A stretch of DNA of 10,422 nucleotides from Hyphomicrobiales bacterium (GCA_028279265.1 JANQOC010000250.1:1-10422); one strand, 5' to 3'. Positions 1 to 6,705 are shown, counted from the stretch's first letter. Translations and numbers: made by a program. Notes: generated by a model not told the origin, from the sequence alone.

Positions 1-650
1 ACGGCGTCTGCAAATATATAGTCAACCTGCCCCGAAATCAGAGCCTCCCGCATCTTGATCTGATTTTCATAAGTCGTGATTTCGGATTCACTGAAAAACT
101 CCTTGAGGTAGGCTTCGTGCGCTGACTTTGCAATCACACCGAGTTTGGTACCTTCCAATGCTTCGGGTGTAACATTGACATCTTGCTCGTTGGCCCGAGC
201 AACAAACCTGGCGGGAGACTTGAAATAGCGATCGGTAAAAGTCACGCGCGCCAGATTTTGTGAATTAATCGACAGTGAGGCGATCACGCCATCCACATCT
301 CCTTTGTCGAGACTGGGAATCAACTGCTCCCAGCTTCCGGCCTGAATCTCACAGTTGACATCAAGTTCAAGACAAATGGCCCTTGCCACATCGATATTGA
401 ATCCAACCAGAGATCCATCTTCATCATAGTAGTTAAAGGGCGGATAATCGGTATCCGTGAGAAATCTTAAAACCGATCCCCGCCATACCGCATCTGCACC
501 CGTTTCAACGGAATTCTGTTCTGCTTGATCCGGTGCTTTACGATTTCCACCTGACTGGGCCGCCACGGTTGGCGCAAATGCCATGAAGAAAAAACCACCC
601 AGGATTGTCAGGAACAGAAGATCTAAAGCGAGACGGCGACGGTTGATCAT
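1..650 (-). CDS. Family-3 periplasmic solute-binding protein of a polar amino-acid-type ABC transporter (3' end cut by window edge)
   Basis: The minus strand is open from an ATG at 650 to the left edge, giving the first 216 residues. Residues 1-31 form a signal peptide: Arg-rich start (MINRRR), a hydrophobic core at about 9-30, and an A-A cleavage site before Gln32, so the protein should act in the periplasm. Family-3 binding-protein hallmarks follow: TDTDYPPF (65-72), GFNIDVARAI (83-92), DVDGVIASLS (118-127) and FTDRYF (138-143). Such proteins capture small polar ligands, often amino acids, for an ABC permease; no permease gene is visible here. An unusually long linker, about 30 residues rich in Gln, Asn and Glu, separates the signal peptide from the domain. 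The family normally has an Arg about four residues after the SLSI segment (Arg77 of HisJ) that binds the ligand carboxylate; here that position is Asn132, followed by Leu133, so the ligand is uncertain. The Shine-Dalgarno sequence is weak. Confidence 0.9.
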   Translation of the reverse strand, partial: MINRRRLALDLLFLTILGGFFFMAFAPTVAAQSGGNRKAPDQAEQNSVETGADAVWRGSVLRFLTDTDYPPFNYYDEDGSLVGFNIDVARAICLELDVNCEIQAGSWEQLIPSLDKGDVDGVIASLSINSQNLARVTFTDRYFKSPARFVARANEQDVNVTPEALEGTKLGVIAKSAHEAYLKEFFSESEITTYENQIKMREALISGQVDYIFADA

Positions 651-703
651 TTTATCTGCCAAATCAGTTTGTTCATCTGTCCATTACATAACGTTCAATA
701 GAC

Positions 704-712
704 TTATCCACA
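704..712 (+). promoter_or_regulatory. Perfect DnaA-box sequence TTATCCACA
   Basis: TTATCCACA matches the DnaA-box consensus TTATNCACA exactly. It lies 54 bp upstream of the binding-protein start (minus strand) and 102 bp upstream of the glycosyltransferase start, next to an AT-rich tract. A partial match, AATTCCACA (787-795), lies closer to the glycosyltransferase. A single box does not make an origin. It could be a DnaA regulatory site or chance. Confidence 0.35.
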
Positions 713-797
713 ATCCAGAAAAATCATCTTTATAAAACCTGCATAAAATGATGTAATTAATAATATTATTCTATTTTTATTTAATAAATTCCACATT

Positions 798-805
798 AAG
801 AGAAG
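798..805 (+). promoter_or_regulatory. Shine-Dalgarno supporting a TTG start of the glycosyltransferase
   Basis: The purine run AAGAGAAG ends nine bases before the TTG at 815. It is the only recognisable ribosome-binding sequence near the 5' end of this reading frame and favours the TTG over the internal ATG at 1031. Confidence 0.45.
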
Positions 806-814
806 TTATAAATA

Positions 815-2830
815 TTGAGTACAAGTAAAAGTAAATTCATTGAGAAGCAAACAAATCTATTACTTCGCAGTTACGAAACTAAACGCCCTGATATACGGAG
901 AATTGATAAACAGAGATCCGAACACTGTCGACGGATTGCTCGGCAGGTCAGATCGATTTTACCTGTACTATCAAACAACCCGATCTCTCAAATTCATCAA
1001 AAAATATCGGCGATTGTTGGCTCGAGACAAATGGGATCAGCTTCTGTTCTTTCCAAAAAATGGAATATCCCCCTCGAGCACGCCCTTCTCGCGACAGATC
1101 TAATTTCACCTGATCAATATGCCAGAATAATAACTGATGCCTTCCGGATTGAATTCATCCATGCTCAAAGCATAAAACGCCCCCTGATCAAAAAAAGCTG
1201 TCGCGGTCGCCATAGACTATTAAAGTCGGCCCTCTGGATATTAAGCAAGGATGGTCGGTATTTTCTCTGTCTTCCGGTAGAAATTCTGACTCCGCAAAAT
1301 CTCTCCGAATTATTGGTTGAGACCCGAACTGCCGGGCTGCCGGTCGCAATTACCACTCGCGCCCAGCTGACCTGGCTATTGTCAAATTTCTACGCGGATC
1401 CGCTGGCAAGTTTCGCCGTTAATGGACTGGAAAAAAAGTTTCCCGGTGAAAGTGTAGGACATTCAACTAGACCCAAGCTTGTTGTGAGGTTCGCGCGCCT
1501 CCTCGTGCCCTTTTTTTTGGGGCTTGTTGTCGTCGCTCCACCTGACCCGGTTTGGATTGCACTTCCGCTGACAATAATATTTCAGTTACATTCCGTGATG
1601 CGTCTGCTGGCGTGTCGGTATTGCAGTGACAACAGGAATGAATCGGGAGTTGACCGCATTGAGCAAACTGAACAATCCCTGCCGATATACACAATTCTGG
1701 TCCCCCTATACCGTGAAGCCAACATGCTTCAATCGATCATCTATAATCTGCAAAAACTAGATTACCCGGCGGCAAAACTGGATATAAAACTTATACTTGA
1801 GGAAGATGATACGCAGAGCCTCTCGATGCTTTCGCGCATGACGCTGCCTTCAATGTTTGAACTGATTGTCGTTCCTCCCGCCTATCCGCAAACCAAGCCC
1901 AAGGCTCTGAACTATGCATTGACCTTTGCCAGAGGGGCCTATCTTGTGGTCTATGACGCCGAGGACCAACCGGAACCGGATCAGTTGAAAAATGCCGTCA
2001 GATTATTTCGCCGCTCACCGCTTGAAGTTGCCTGTCTCCAAGCCCGCCTAAGCTTTTACAACATGCACGAAAACTGGCTGACGCGACAATTTGCAATAGA
2101 ATACGCGGCTCTATTTCAAGGCATTTTACCGCTTCTGCAAAAGCTTGGACTGCCAATGCCGCTCGGCGGCACTTCTAACCATTTCCGCGTCCCATTCCTG
2201 CGTTCGGCAGGAGGCTGGGATGCCTTCAATGTAACCGAGGATGCGGACCTGGGTATCCGTCTCTACAAACAAGATTTCAAAATTCTGATGCTGGATTCCA
2301 CAACTTACGAAGAAGCAACAACAGGAATCCCGGCCTGGTTCCGACAAAGGACCCGCTGGTTAAAGGGTTGGATGCAGACCTATATCGTTCACATGCGCAA
2401 TCCTCTCGATGCAATCAGAGAACTCAGGTTGAAAGGCTTCCTGGGTCTGCAATTGATATTTGCCTGCATATTGGCTTCGGCTTTTGTTTATCCCTGGGTT
2501 TGCGCCTATCTGCTTTGGCAGTTCGTGGCGCCACCGGTAATTTCAGATGCCAGTCATTTTGGCTATGACTGGTTCCTGATGTTTTGCCTGGCAAACTTGG
2601 GATTCTCATTGTTTGCATCCATGTGTCTCGGCCTCACCGCTCTTCGATCTGGCAATCACAACATATCCTGGGTGAACATTTGTGCGCTGCCAATTTACTG
2701 GATGCTTATTTCCGTTGCGGTCTATCGAGCCTTTATCCAGTTGTTTGTTTCCCCATCTTACTGGGAAAAAACCGAGCATGGTGTTTCATGCCAAATGCCT
2801 ATTTACAAAAATCTAATGCACAGAAAATGA
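815..2830 (+). CDS. Membrane-bound GT2 glycosyltransferase (cellulose/chitin synthase-like) with MshEN-like N-terminal domain
   Basis: This 671-residue protein probably transfers sugars from nucleotide-sugar donors at the inner membrane to build an exported or surface polysaccharide; the sugar is unknown. All catalytic motifs of processive-type GT2 enzymes are present: the acidic EEDD (329-332), DAED (381-384) as the DxD motif, TED (474-476) and QRTRW (511-515). Hydrophobic spans lie at about 226-264 before the catalytic domain and at 541-571, 584-611 and 619-645 after it. The end SPSYWEKTEHG (646-656) resembles the conserved tail of related bacterial enzymes. Residues 1-72 are basic and look disordered. 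Residues about 75-200 resemble a degenerate MshEN (T2SSE_N) domain: HALLATDLISPDQYARII (89-106), then PVEILTPQNL and AGLPVAITTRAQL. The start is TTG, supported by AAGAGAAG (798-805) nine bases upstream; the next in-frame ATG is at 1031. No polysaccharide gene cluster surrounds it. Confidence 0.88.
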   Translation: MSTSKSKFIEKQTNLLLRSYETKRPDIRRIDKQRSEHCRRIARQVRSILPVLSNNPISQIHQKISAIVGSRQMGSASVLSKKWNIPLEHALLATDLISPDQYARIITDAFRIEFIHAQSIKRPLIKKSCRGRHRLLKSALWILSKDGRYFLCLPVEILTPQNLSELLVETRTAGLPVAITTRAQLTWLLSNFYADPLASFAVNGLEKKFPGESVGHSTRPKLVVRFARLLVPFFLGLVVVAPPDPVWIALPLTIIFQLHSVMRLLACRYCSDNRNESGVDRIEQTEQSLPIYTILVPLYREANMLQSIIYNLQKLDYPAAKLDIKLILEEDDTQSLSMLSRMTLPSMFELIVVPPAYPQTKPKALNYALTFARGAYLVVYDAEDQPEPDQLKNAVRLFRRSPLEVACLQARLSFYNMHENWLTRQFAIEYAALFQGILPLLQKLGLPMPLGGTSNHFRVPFLRSAGGWDAFNVTEDADLGIRLYKQDFKILMLDSTTYEEATTGIPAWFRQRTRWLKGWMQTYIVHMRNPLDAIRELRLKGFLGLQLIFACILASAFVYPWVCAYLLWQFVAPPVISDASHFGYDWFLMFCLANLGFSLFASMCLGLTALRSGNHNISWVNICALPIYWMLISVAVYRAFIQLFVSPSYWEKTEHGVSCQMPIYKNLMHRK

Positions 2831-3048
2831 GCTTGGATCGAAGGCATTCAGAAGTTCAGTGGCTGTATTTGGACCACGTTCTGATTTGGGGCGACCTTAA
2901 ACCCAGCCTGCTCCACATAAACTCATTGTGACTCTTCTGAATATGAGGATTGTGCTAGGACGACAAACTGTCCGAAAGTAAAACCAACAATTAATCCATT
3001 GCTGACAGCACAATGGGGTATTAGCCGTTGTAATTTCAATTCAAAAGG

Positions 3049-4107
3049 TTGATAAAAACTGGATTCGATCCTCTGGATTTCCAGATTGCGGCCATCAACG
3101 AGAGATGTATGAACGAACTAAATATTCATCTAAAAGACGATAACCGATTGAAAAAGCTCGGTAAATTTGAGCATCCAGAATTTACCGCCAAGGGGGAATT
3201 GCGGGCGTCGGTTAAGCTTGCCGAACTGGAAACACTTTGGATCAATACGGGAACACTCTGCAATATTGAGTGCGTCAATTGTTACATAGAATCGAGCCCC
3301 AAAAATGATCGTCTGGTGTACATCTCCGCGGCGGAACATGAAGGCGTATTGGAAGAAGTAAAACGGCTGCAAATCGGCACAAAGGAAATCGCATATACCG
3401 GCGGTGAACCCTTCCTCAATCCGGACATGGTGGCTATGGCGCGCCAGTCGCTGGTACAGGATTTCGAGGTTTTGATCCTGACCAACGCCATGCAGCCAAT
3501 GCAGCGAAAGGCCGTGAAGTCGGGCCTCCTCGAATTGCAAAAATCTCATGGAAAAAAACTGACCTTACGTGTCAGTCTCGATCACTACTCCAAGGCGTTA
3601 CACGAGAAAGAACGGGGTCCAAATTCCTGGTCCAAGACCATAGAAGGCATCGACTGGCTCCTAGATCACGGGTTCAACGTCGCGATTGCGGGGAGGACTT
3701 GCTGGGAAGAATCGGAAGCTGAATCCAGAGCTGGATTTGCAGACCTGTTTTCCATTCGGGACTGGAAATTAGACGCCTCTGATCCGACGCAACTGGTGCT
3801 TTTTCCCGAGATGGATGAAACAGTGGATGTTCCCGAAATTACCACGGAATGCTGGGATATTCTCGATGTTAATCCAAACGACATTATGTGTGCCACCAGC
3901 CGCATGATTGTAAAACGTAAAGGTCAAGACCGCCTGACCGTCCTTCCCTGTACGCTGCTGCCATATGACGAGGCTTTTGATATGGGGTCCAACCTGGAAC
4001 AGTCTCTGACAGCCAATGGCGGCATGTTTGACGAAGGCGCGGTAAAACTCTGCCACCACAATTGCGCAAAGTTTTGTGTCTTGGGAGGTGGCAGCTGCAG
4101 TGCCTGA
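3049..4107 (+). CDS. Radical SAM enzyme of unknown function with extra C-terminal cysteines
   Basis: This 352-residue protein is a radical SAM enzyme. CNIECVNC (71-78) is the CX3CX2C motif binding the catalytic [4Fe-4S] cluster, and GGEPF (118-122) is the SAM-contacting GGE motif. More cysteines lie at 268, 281, 301, 335, 339, 343 and 350. The last four, in the stretch CHHNCAKFCVLGGGSC, probably with some of the others, look able to bind a second Fe-S cluster, although their spacing is not the canonical SPASM pattern. The substrate is unknown. No short Cys- or Gly-rich precursor peptide lies beside it, so RiPP maturation is not supported. The start is uncertain: TTG at 3049 is the only candidate upstream of ATG 3109 (residue 21), because TAA at 3031 closes the frame. 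TTG has AAAAGG directly abutting it, which is too close. ATG 3109 has a weak CGAGAG four bases away. The codons between them look coding, which favours TTG. It lies 218 bp after the glycosyltransferase. Confidence 0.85.
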   Translation: MIKTGFDPLDFQIAAINERCMNELNIHLKDDNRLKKLGKFEHPEFTAKGELRASVKLAELETLWINTGTLCNIECVNCYIESSPKNDRLVYISAAEHEGVLEEVKRLQIGTKEIAYTGGEPFLNPDMVAMARQSLVQDFEVLILTNAMQPMQRKAVKSGLLELQKSHGKKLTLRVSLDHYSKALHEKERGPNSWSKTIEGIDWLLDHGFNVAIAGRTCWEESEAESRAGFADLFSIRDWKLDASDPTQLVLFPEMDETVDVPEITTECWDILDVNPNDIMCATSRMIVKRKGQDRLTVLPCTLLPYDEAFDMGSNLEQSLTANGGMFDEGAVKLCHHNCAKFCVLGGGSCSA

Positions 4108-4137
4108 GGATTATCCCTGGACCTCTAGCGCGAATCC

Positions 4138-5256
4138 CTAGTCTTTTCGGTCATAGAAGTGTTTGGAAAGTTTAAGCCCCTGGCCCTGATAGTTTGACTT
4201 CAGATTGGCCCCGTAGATCTTATCGGGCACTTCAGAAAGCTGTTCATAAATTAGTCGGCCAATAATCTGACCGTCTTCCAGCAGGAACGGTACTTTATGA
4301 CTGCGCACCTCCAGAACCGCACGACTTCCGGTTCCGCCTGCTTCTGAATGGCCGAAACCAGGGTCAAAAAATCCGGCATAGTGAACGCGAAATTCGCCGA
4401 CCAGCGGATTGAACGGAACCATTTCGGCAGCATGAGTTGGGGGAACATGCACGGCTTCCTTCGAGGCAAGAATATAGAACTGGTCGGGATCGAGGATCAG
4501 CCCTCCCTCATTCTGCCGATGGATAGGTTCCCAGTAATCCTGCAGGGCACAAGACCCGGAAGCATCCACATCCACTAAACCGGTATGACGCTTGGCCCGG
4601 TAACCGATCAGGCCCGAGGGGTCGCCGGTCAGATCGACCGACAGGGCAATTCCTTCGGAAATATCCGGCTCATTTGACGAGACAAGGTTATGTTTGACAT
4701 GGAGAGTTCTCAAATCGGCGTCCGCTGTTTCCGTATTCCCACGCCGGAAACGGATTTGAGACAAACGCGATCCCTCCCGCACCAGGATCGGAAAGGTTTG
4801 CGGACAAACCTCAGCGTAGAGAGGCCCGGAATAACCCGTCTGGATTTGATCAAATTCTTTTGCCTGATTGGAAATCACGCGCGTAAAAACATCCAGGCGA
4901 CCTGTTGAACTTTTGGGATTGGCCGATGCCGACAGATTTCCCGGAAGGTCAAGGCTTTCGAGCAGAGGAATAAGATAAACACACCCGGTTTCGAGAACGG
5001 CTCCTTCGCTCAGGCTAATACTGTGCAGGACGAAGTCATCCAGCTTGTCTTTGACCGAAGCATGGGGACCAGGCAGGAAACTTGCGCGGATACGATAGGC
5101 AACCTTTCCCAGTCGCAGGTCTAGACTGGCCGGCTGAATCTGGTTCTCGGCTGTCGGAGACTCAAGTTGGATTATTCGGGCGTTAATGAGTTCTGCGATG
5201 GCATTTGACGGAAGAATACCGTCGCGCTCAATATTTCCCTTTTCTTCGACCGCCAA
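4138..5256 (-). CDS. dcd: dCTP deaminase, long alphaproteobacterial tandem-domain form
   Basis: This protein (372 residues from the chosen start) deaminates dCTP to dUTP, which dUTPase then turns into dUMP for thymidylate synthesis in the cytosol. It is about twice the length of E. coli Dcd and contains two dUTPase-fold halves. The first half has IQPASLDLRLG (40-50), SSTGRLDV (116-123) and YSGPLYAEV (142-150). The second has PGFGH (299-303), then AVLEVRSH (313-320), whose Glu316 fits the catalytic Glu of Dcd (Glu138 in E. coli), then GQIIGRLIYEQL. The tail NYQGQGLKLSKHF resembles the C-terminal lid of the family. Start choice: the frame also has TTG codons at 5274 and 5262, but only TTG 5256 has a good Shine-Dalgarno (GGAAGAGG, eight bases away). 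It also brings the GILPS segment close to the N-terminus. The gene is divergent from metZ and converges with the radical SAM gene over 30 bp, with no clear terminator between. Confidence 0.9.
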   Translation of the reverse strand: MAVEEKGNIERDGILPSNAIAELINARIIQLESPTAENQIQPASLDLRLGKVAYRIRASFLPGPHASVKDKLDDFVLHSISLSEGAVLETGCVYLIPLLESLDLPGNLSASANPKSSTGRLDVFTRVISNQAKEFDQIQTGYSGPLYAEVCPQTFPILVREGSRLSQIRFRRGNTETADADLRTLHVKHNLVSSNEPDISEGIALSVDLTGDPSGLIGYRAKRHTGLVDVDASGSCALQDYWEPIHRQNEGGLILDPDQFYILASKEAVHVPPTHAAEMVPFNPLVGEFRVHYAGFFDPGFGHSEAGGTGSRAVLEVRSHKVPFLLEDGQIIGRLIYEQLSEVPDKIYGANLKSNYQGQGLKLSKHFYDRKD

Positions 5257-5326
5257 TGTCAAGGCCTCTTCCAATTCCGATAAGAATGGTGAACAGATTA
5301 AATTAATCCATTAACGGATGAAACCC

Positions 5327-5354
5327 TTGACGCCAAGACCCAGTTGATGATAAT
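5327..5354 (+). promoter_or_regulatory. Sigma70-type promoter of metZ
   Basis: TTGACG (5327-5332) and GATAAT (5349-5354) are separated by 16 bp, each matching its consensus at five of six positions. Transcription would start at about 5361, just before the SAM-II aptamer, so the whole leader would be transcribed. The position relative to the riboswitch strongly supports the call. Confidence 0.7.
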
Positions 5355-5365
5355 CCCCGTCAATC

Positions 5366-5421
5366 AAAGTGTGGTGATTTGGCCGGCCGGCTTGCAGCCA
5401 CTTGAAATAATTCGCTAAAAG
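5366..5421 (+). ncRNA. SAM-II riboswitch aptamer upstream of metZ
   Basis: The stretch carries the SAM-II conserved core in order: GTGGTGATTTG (5371-5381), CCGGCTTGCAGCCAC (5387-5401), then an A-rich segment and CGCTAAAA (5413-5420). The P1 stem can form between GTGG (5371-5374) and CCAC (5398-5401). The 3' CGCTAAA strand completes the H-type pseudoknot that encloses S-adenosylmethionine. SAM-II elements are known mainly in Alphaproteobacteria upstream of metA, metX and metZ, and high SAM lowers expression. Here it starts about five bases after the predicted transcription start and lies 73 bp before the metZ ATG, which matches its expected role. Confidence 0.93.
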
Positions 5422-5446
5422 GGCCGAGACGCATGAACCCGGTCCT
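5420..5446 (+). promoter_or_regulatory. Candidate antiterminator hairpin
   Basis: AGGGCCG (5420-5426) can pair with CGGTCCT (5440-5446), seven pairs including one G-U, closing a 13-base loop. Its 3' arm is the left arm of the downstream terminator, so the two hairpins exclude each other. Its 5' arm begins at the end of the SAM-II core, and GGGCC (5421-5425) can also pair back with GGCC (5381-5384) in the aptamer loop. SAM binding could therefore plausibly prevent this helix. Pairing was found by eye and not by energy calculation. Confidence 0.5.
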
Positions 5447-5472
5447 GCATTTTCGCTAGGCCGGGATTTTTT
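5438..5472 (+). terminator. Intrinsic terminator in the metZ leader (attenuator)
   Basis: CCCGGTCCT (5438-5446) pairs with AGGCCGGG (5458-5465), with T5443 bulged. GC (5447-5448) and GC (5455-5456) can extend the stem with T5457 bulged, leaving a six-base loop. A run of six T (5467-5472) follows at once. It lies between the SAM-II aptamer and the Shine-Dalgarno, where an attenuator is expected, and cannot serve an upstream gene because the neighbour dcd runs the other way. Confidence 0.8.
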
Positions 5473-5481
5473 GTGCAAAAT

Positions 5482-5487
5482 GGGAGA
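5482..5487 (+). promoter_or_regulatory. Shine-Dalgarno of metZ, deciding the start at 5494
   Basis: GGGAGA lies six bases before ATG 5494. A longer reading from GTG 5473 would start at the end of the terminator T-run and place this site inside the coding region, so the ATG is the real start. Confidence 0.8.
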
Positions 5488-5493
5488 CCGAAT

Positions 5494-6705
5494 ATGACCG
5501 ATCTGAGTAAACCCCGACTGGTTGATGAGCAATGGGGCGAAGCAACGAAGCTGGTCCAGGGCGGCACGATCAGAAGTCCTTTTGGTGAAACATCCGAGGC
5601 TCTGTTTCTCACGTCCGGTTACGTTTACAACACGGCCGAAGAAGCCGAAGCCCGTTTCAAAGGAGAAGACGAGGGTTACATTTATAGCCGCTTTTCCAAT
5701 CCGACGGTCTCCATGTTCGAGGAGCGTATGAAAGCTCTTGAAGGGGCTGAGGCTGCGCGCGCCACCGGCACAGGCATGGCTGCCGTTACCGCAAGCTTGC
5801 TCTGCCAGCTTAACGCTGGTGACCATGTCATCTCTTCAAGAGCACTCTTTGGCAGTTGTCGCTATGTCGTGGAAACGCTGGCACCAAGGTTTGGCATTGA
5901 GTCCACCCTTGTCGATGGCCGCGATCTTGATGCCTGGCAAGAAGCCATACGCCCGAACACCAAAGTCTTCTTTTTTGAATCTCCTGCCAATCCCACAACT
6001 GAAGTTGTGGACATTCAGGCAGTTTGTGAAATCGCCCACTCCATTGGGGCCCGCGTCGTCATTGACAATGTATTTGCAACTCCGATCCTGCAAAAACCTC
6101 TGCAACTCGGCGCAGACGTCGTTGTGTATTCGGCGACAAAGCACATTGACGGTCAGGGCCGTTGCCTCGGCGGAATTGTGCTGTCGAACGAAGAGTTTGT
6201 TTCCGAATTTTTGCATGATTTCATGCGGCAGACAGGACCATCCATAAGTCCTTTTAATGCCTGGGTCATGCTCAAGGGGCTGGAAACACTTGCTTTGCGT
6301 GTTGATCGCCATGTGAGATCGGCAGAACTTCTCGCAAACTTCCTCAGCAACAGAAAGGAAATCAGTACTGTCCTGTATCCGGGAAGTGAGGATCATCCGC
6401 AAGCGGATATCTGTCGCAAGCAAATGAAGGCCGGCGGTAATGTCATTGCGTTCGACTTGAAAGGCGATAAGGCAACCGTATTCAAGTTCTTGAACGCGCT
6501 CAAAATTATACGCATTTCCAACAATCTTGGAGATACCAAAAGCCTGGTCACGCATCCGGCAACCACAACACATCAGCGGTTGACACCCGAAGCCCGTGCG
6601 GAACTCGGAATCAGTGATTCCCTGGTCCGGGTTTCTGTCGGGCTGGAAGATGTCACTGATCTGACTGTTGACATCGATCAGGCCCTCACAGTGGCGCAAC
6701 AATAA
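5494..6705 (+). CDS. metZ: O-succinylhomoserine sulfhydrylase (PLP enzyme)
   Basis: MetZ makes homocysteine from O-succinylhomoserine and sulfide, the direct-sulfhydrylation route to methionine, in the cytosol. The 403-residue length fits the Cys/Met-metabolism PLP family. Visible residues are YSR (64-66), which contacts the PLP phosphate of the neighbouring subunit; GTGMAA (92-97); Asp191 in VIDNVFATP, which pairs with the pyridine nitrogen; the Schiff-base Lys216 in SATKHIDGQGR; and Arg379 in LVRVSVGLED, which binds the substrate carboxylate. HIDGQGR and LGDTKSLVTHPATTTH are typical of MetZ rather than of MetB or MetC. The gene sits under a SAM-II riboswitch, an independent link to methionine synthesis. 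No clear terminator separates it from trkH 64 bp later, so some read-through is possible. Confidence 0.95.
   Translation: MTDLSKPRLVDEQWGEATKLVQGGTIRSPFGETSEALFLTSGYVYNTAEEAEARFKGEDEGYIYSRFSNPTVSMFEERMKALEGAEAARATGTGMAAVTASLLCQLNAGDHVISSRALFGSCRYVVETLAPRFGIESTLVDGRDLDAWQEAIRPNTKVFFFESPANPTTEVVDIQAVCEIAHSIGARVVIDNVFATPILQKPLQLGADVVVYSATKHIDGQGRCLGGIVLSNEEFVSEFLHDFMRQTGPSISPFNAWVMLKGLETLALRVDRHVRSAELLANFLSNRKEISTVLYPGSEDHPQADICRKQMKAGGNVIAFDLKGDKATVFKFLNALKIIRISNNLGDTKSLVTHPATTTHQRLTPEARAELGISDSLVRVSVGLEDVTDLTVDIDQALTVAQQ

Larger units (their letters stand above)
651..814. other. AT-rich divergent intergenic region with a DnaA box and an AT palindrome
   Basis: This 164-bp spacer between the divergent binding-protein and glycosyltransferase genes must hold both promoters. 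From about 720 to 797 it is almost entirely A and T. It contains a perfect DnaA box (704-712) and a 12-bp perfect palindrome, AATAATATTATT (759-770). No convincing -35/-10 pair stands out in either direction because so many A/T hexamers partly match. The TTAA copies at 757, 781 and 796 do not have the 7-bp spacing of a CtrA site. Confidence 0.5.

Noticed and set aside
757..799. TTAA repeats considered as CtrA binding sites
   Set aside because: The CtrA site needs TTAA-N7-TTAA. The copies at 757, 781 and 796 have other spacings; the same holds for the TTAA copies at 5298, 5303 and 5311.
2584..2931. Open frame of 115 codons on the plus strand that overlaps the glycosyltransferase 3' end and extends 100 bp past it
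   Set aside because: Nearly three quarters of it is another frame of the glycosyltransferase. Its product resembles nothing known and it has no ribosome-binding site of note.
2943..2981. Short frame ATG...TAA (12 codons) just upstream of the radical SAM gene, considered as a RiPP precursor
   Set aside because: It has no Shine-Dalgarno, no Cys, Ser or Asp/Asn-rich core, and is too short for leader plus core.
340..5421. Second SAM-responsive element in tandem with SAM-II (SAM-V type), as reported in some marine Alphaproteobacteria
   Set aside because: The only bases between the SAM-II core and the metZ Shine-Dalgarno (5421-5481) are accounted for by the antiterminator and terminator, and no second copy of the SAM-II/SAM-V core was seen elsewhere in the window.
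5311..5826. Minus-strand open frame of 171 codons across the metZ leader
   Set aside because: It runs antisense through the SAM-II riboswitch, terminator and metZ start, which explain the sequence fully.
5836..6702. Minus-strand open frame of 288 codons inside metZ
   Set aside because: It is antisense to the whole of a well-recognised enzyme. Long antisense frames are common opposite such genes, and its product has no recognisable motif.
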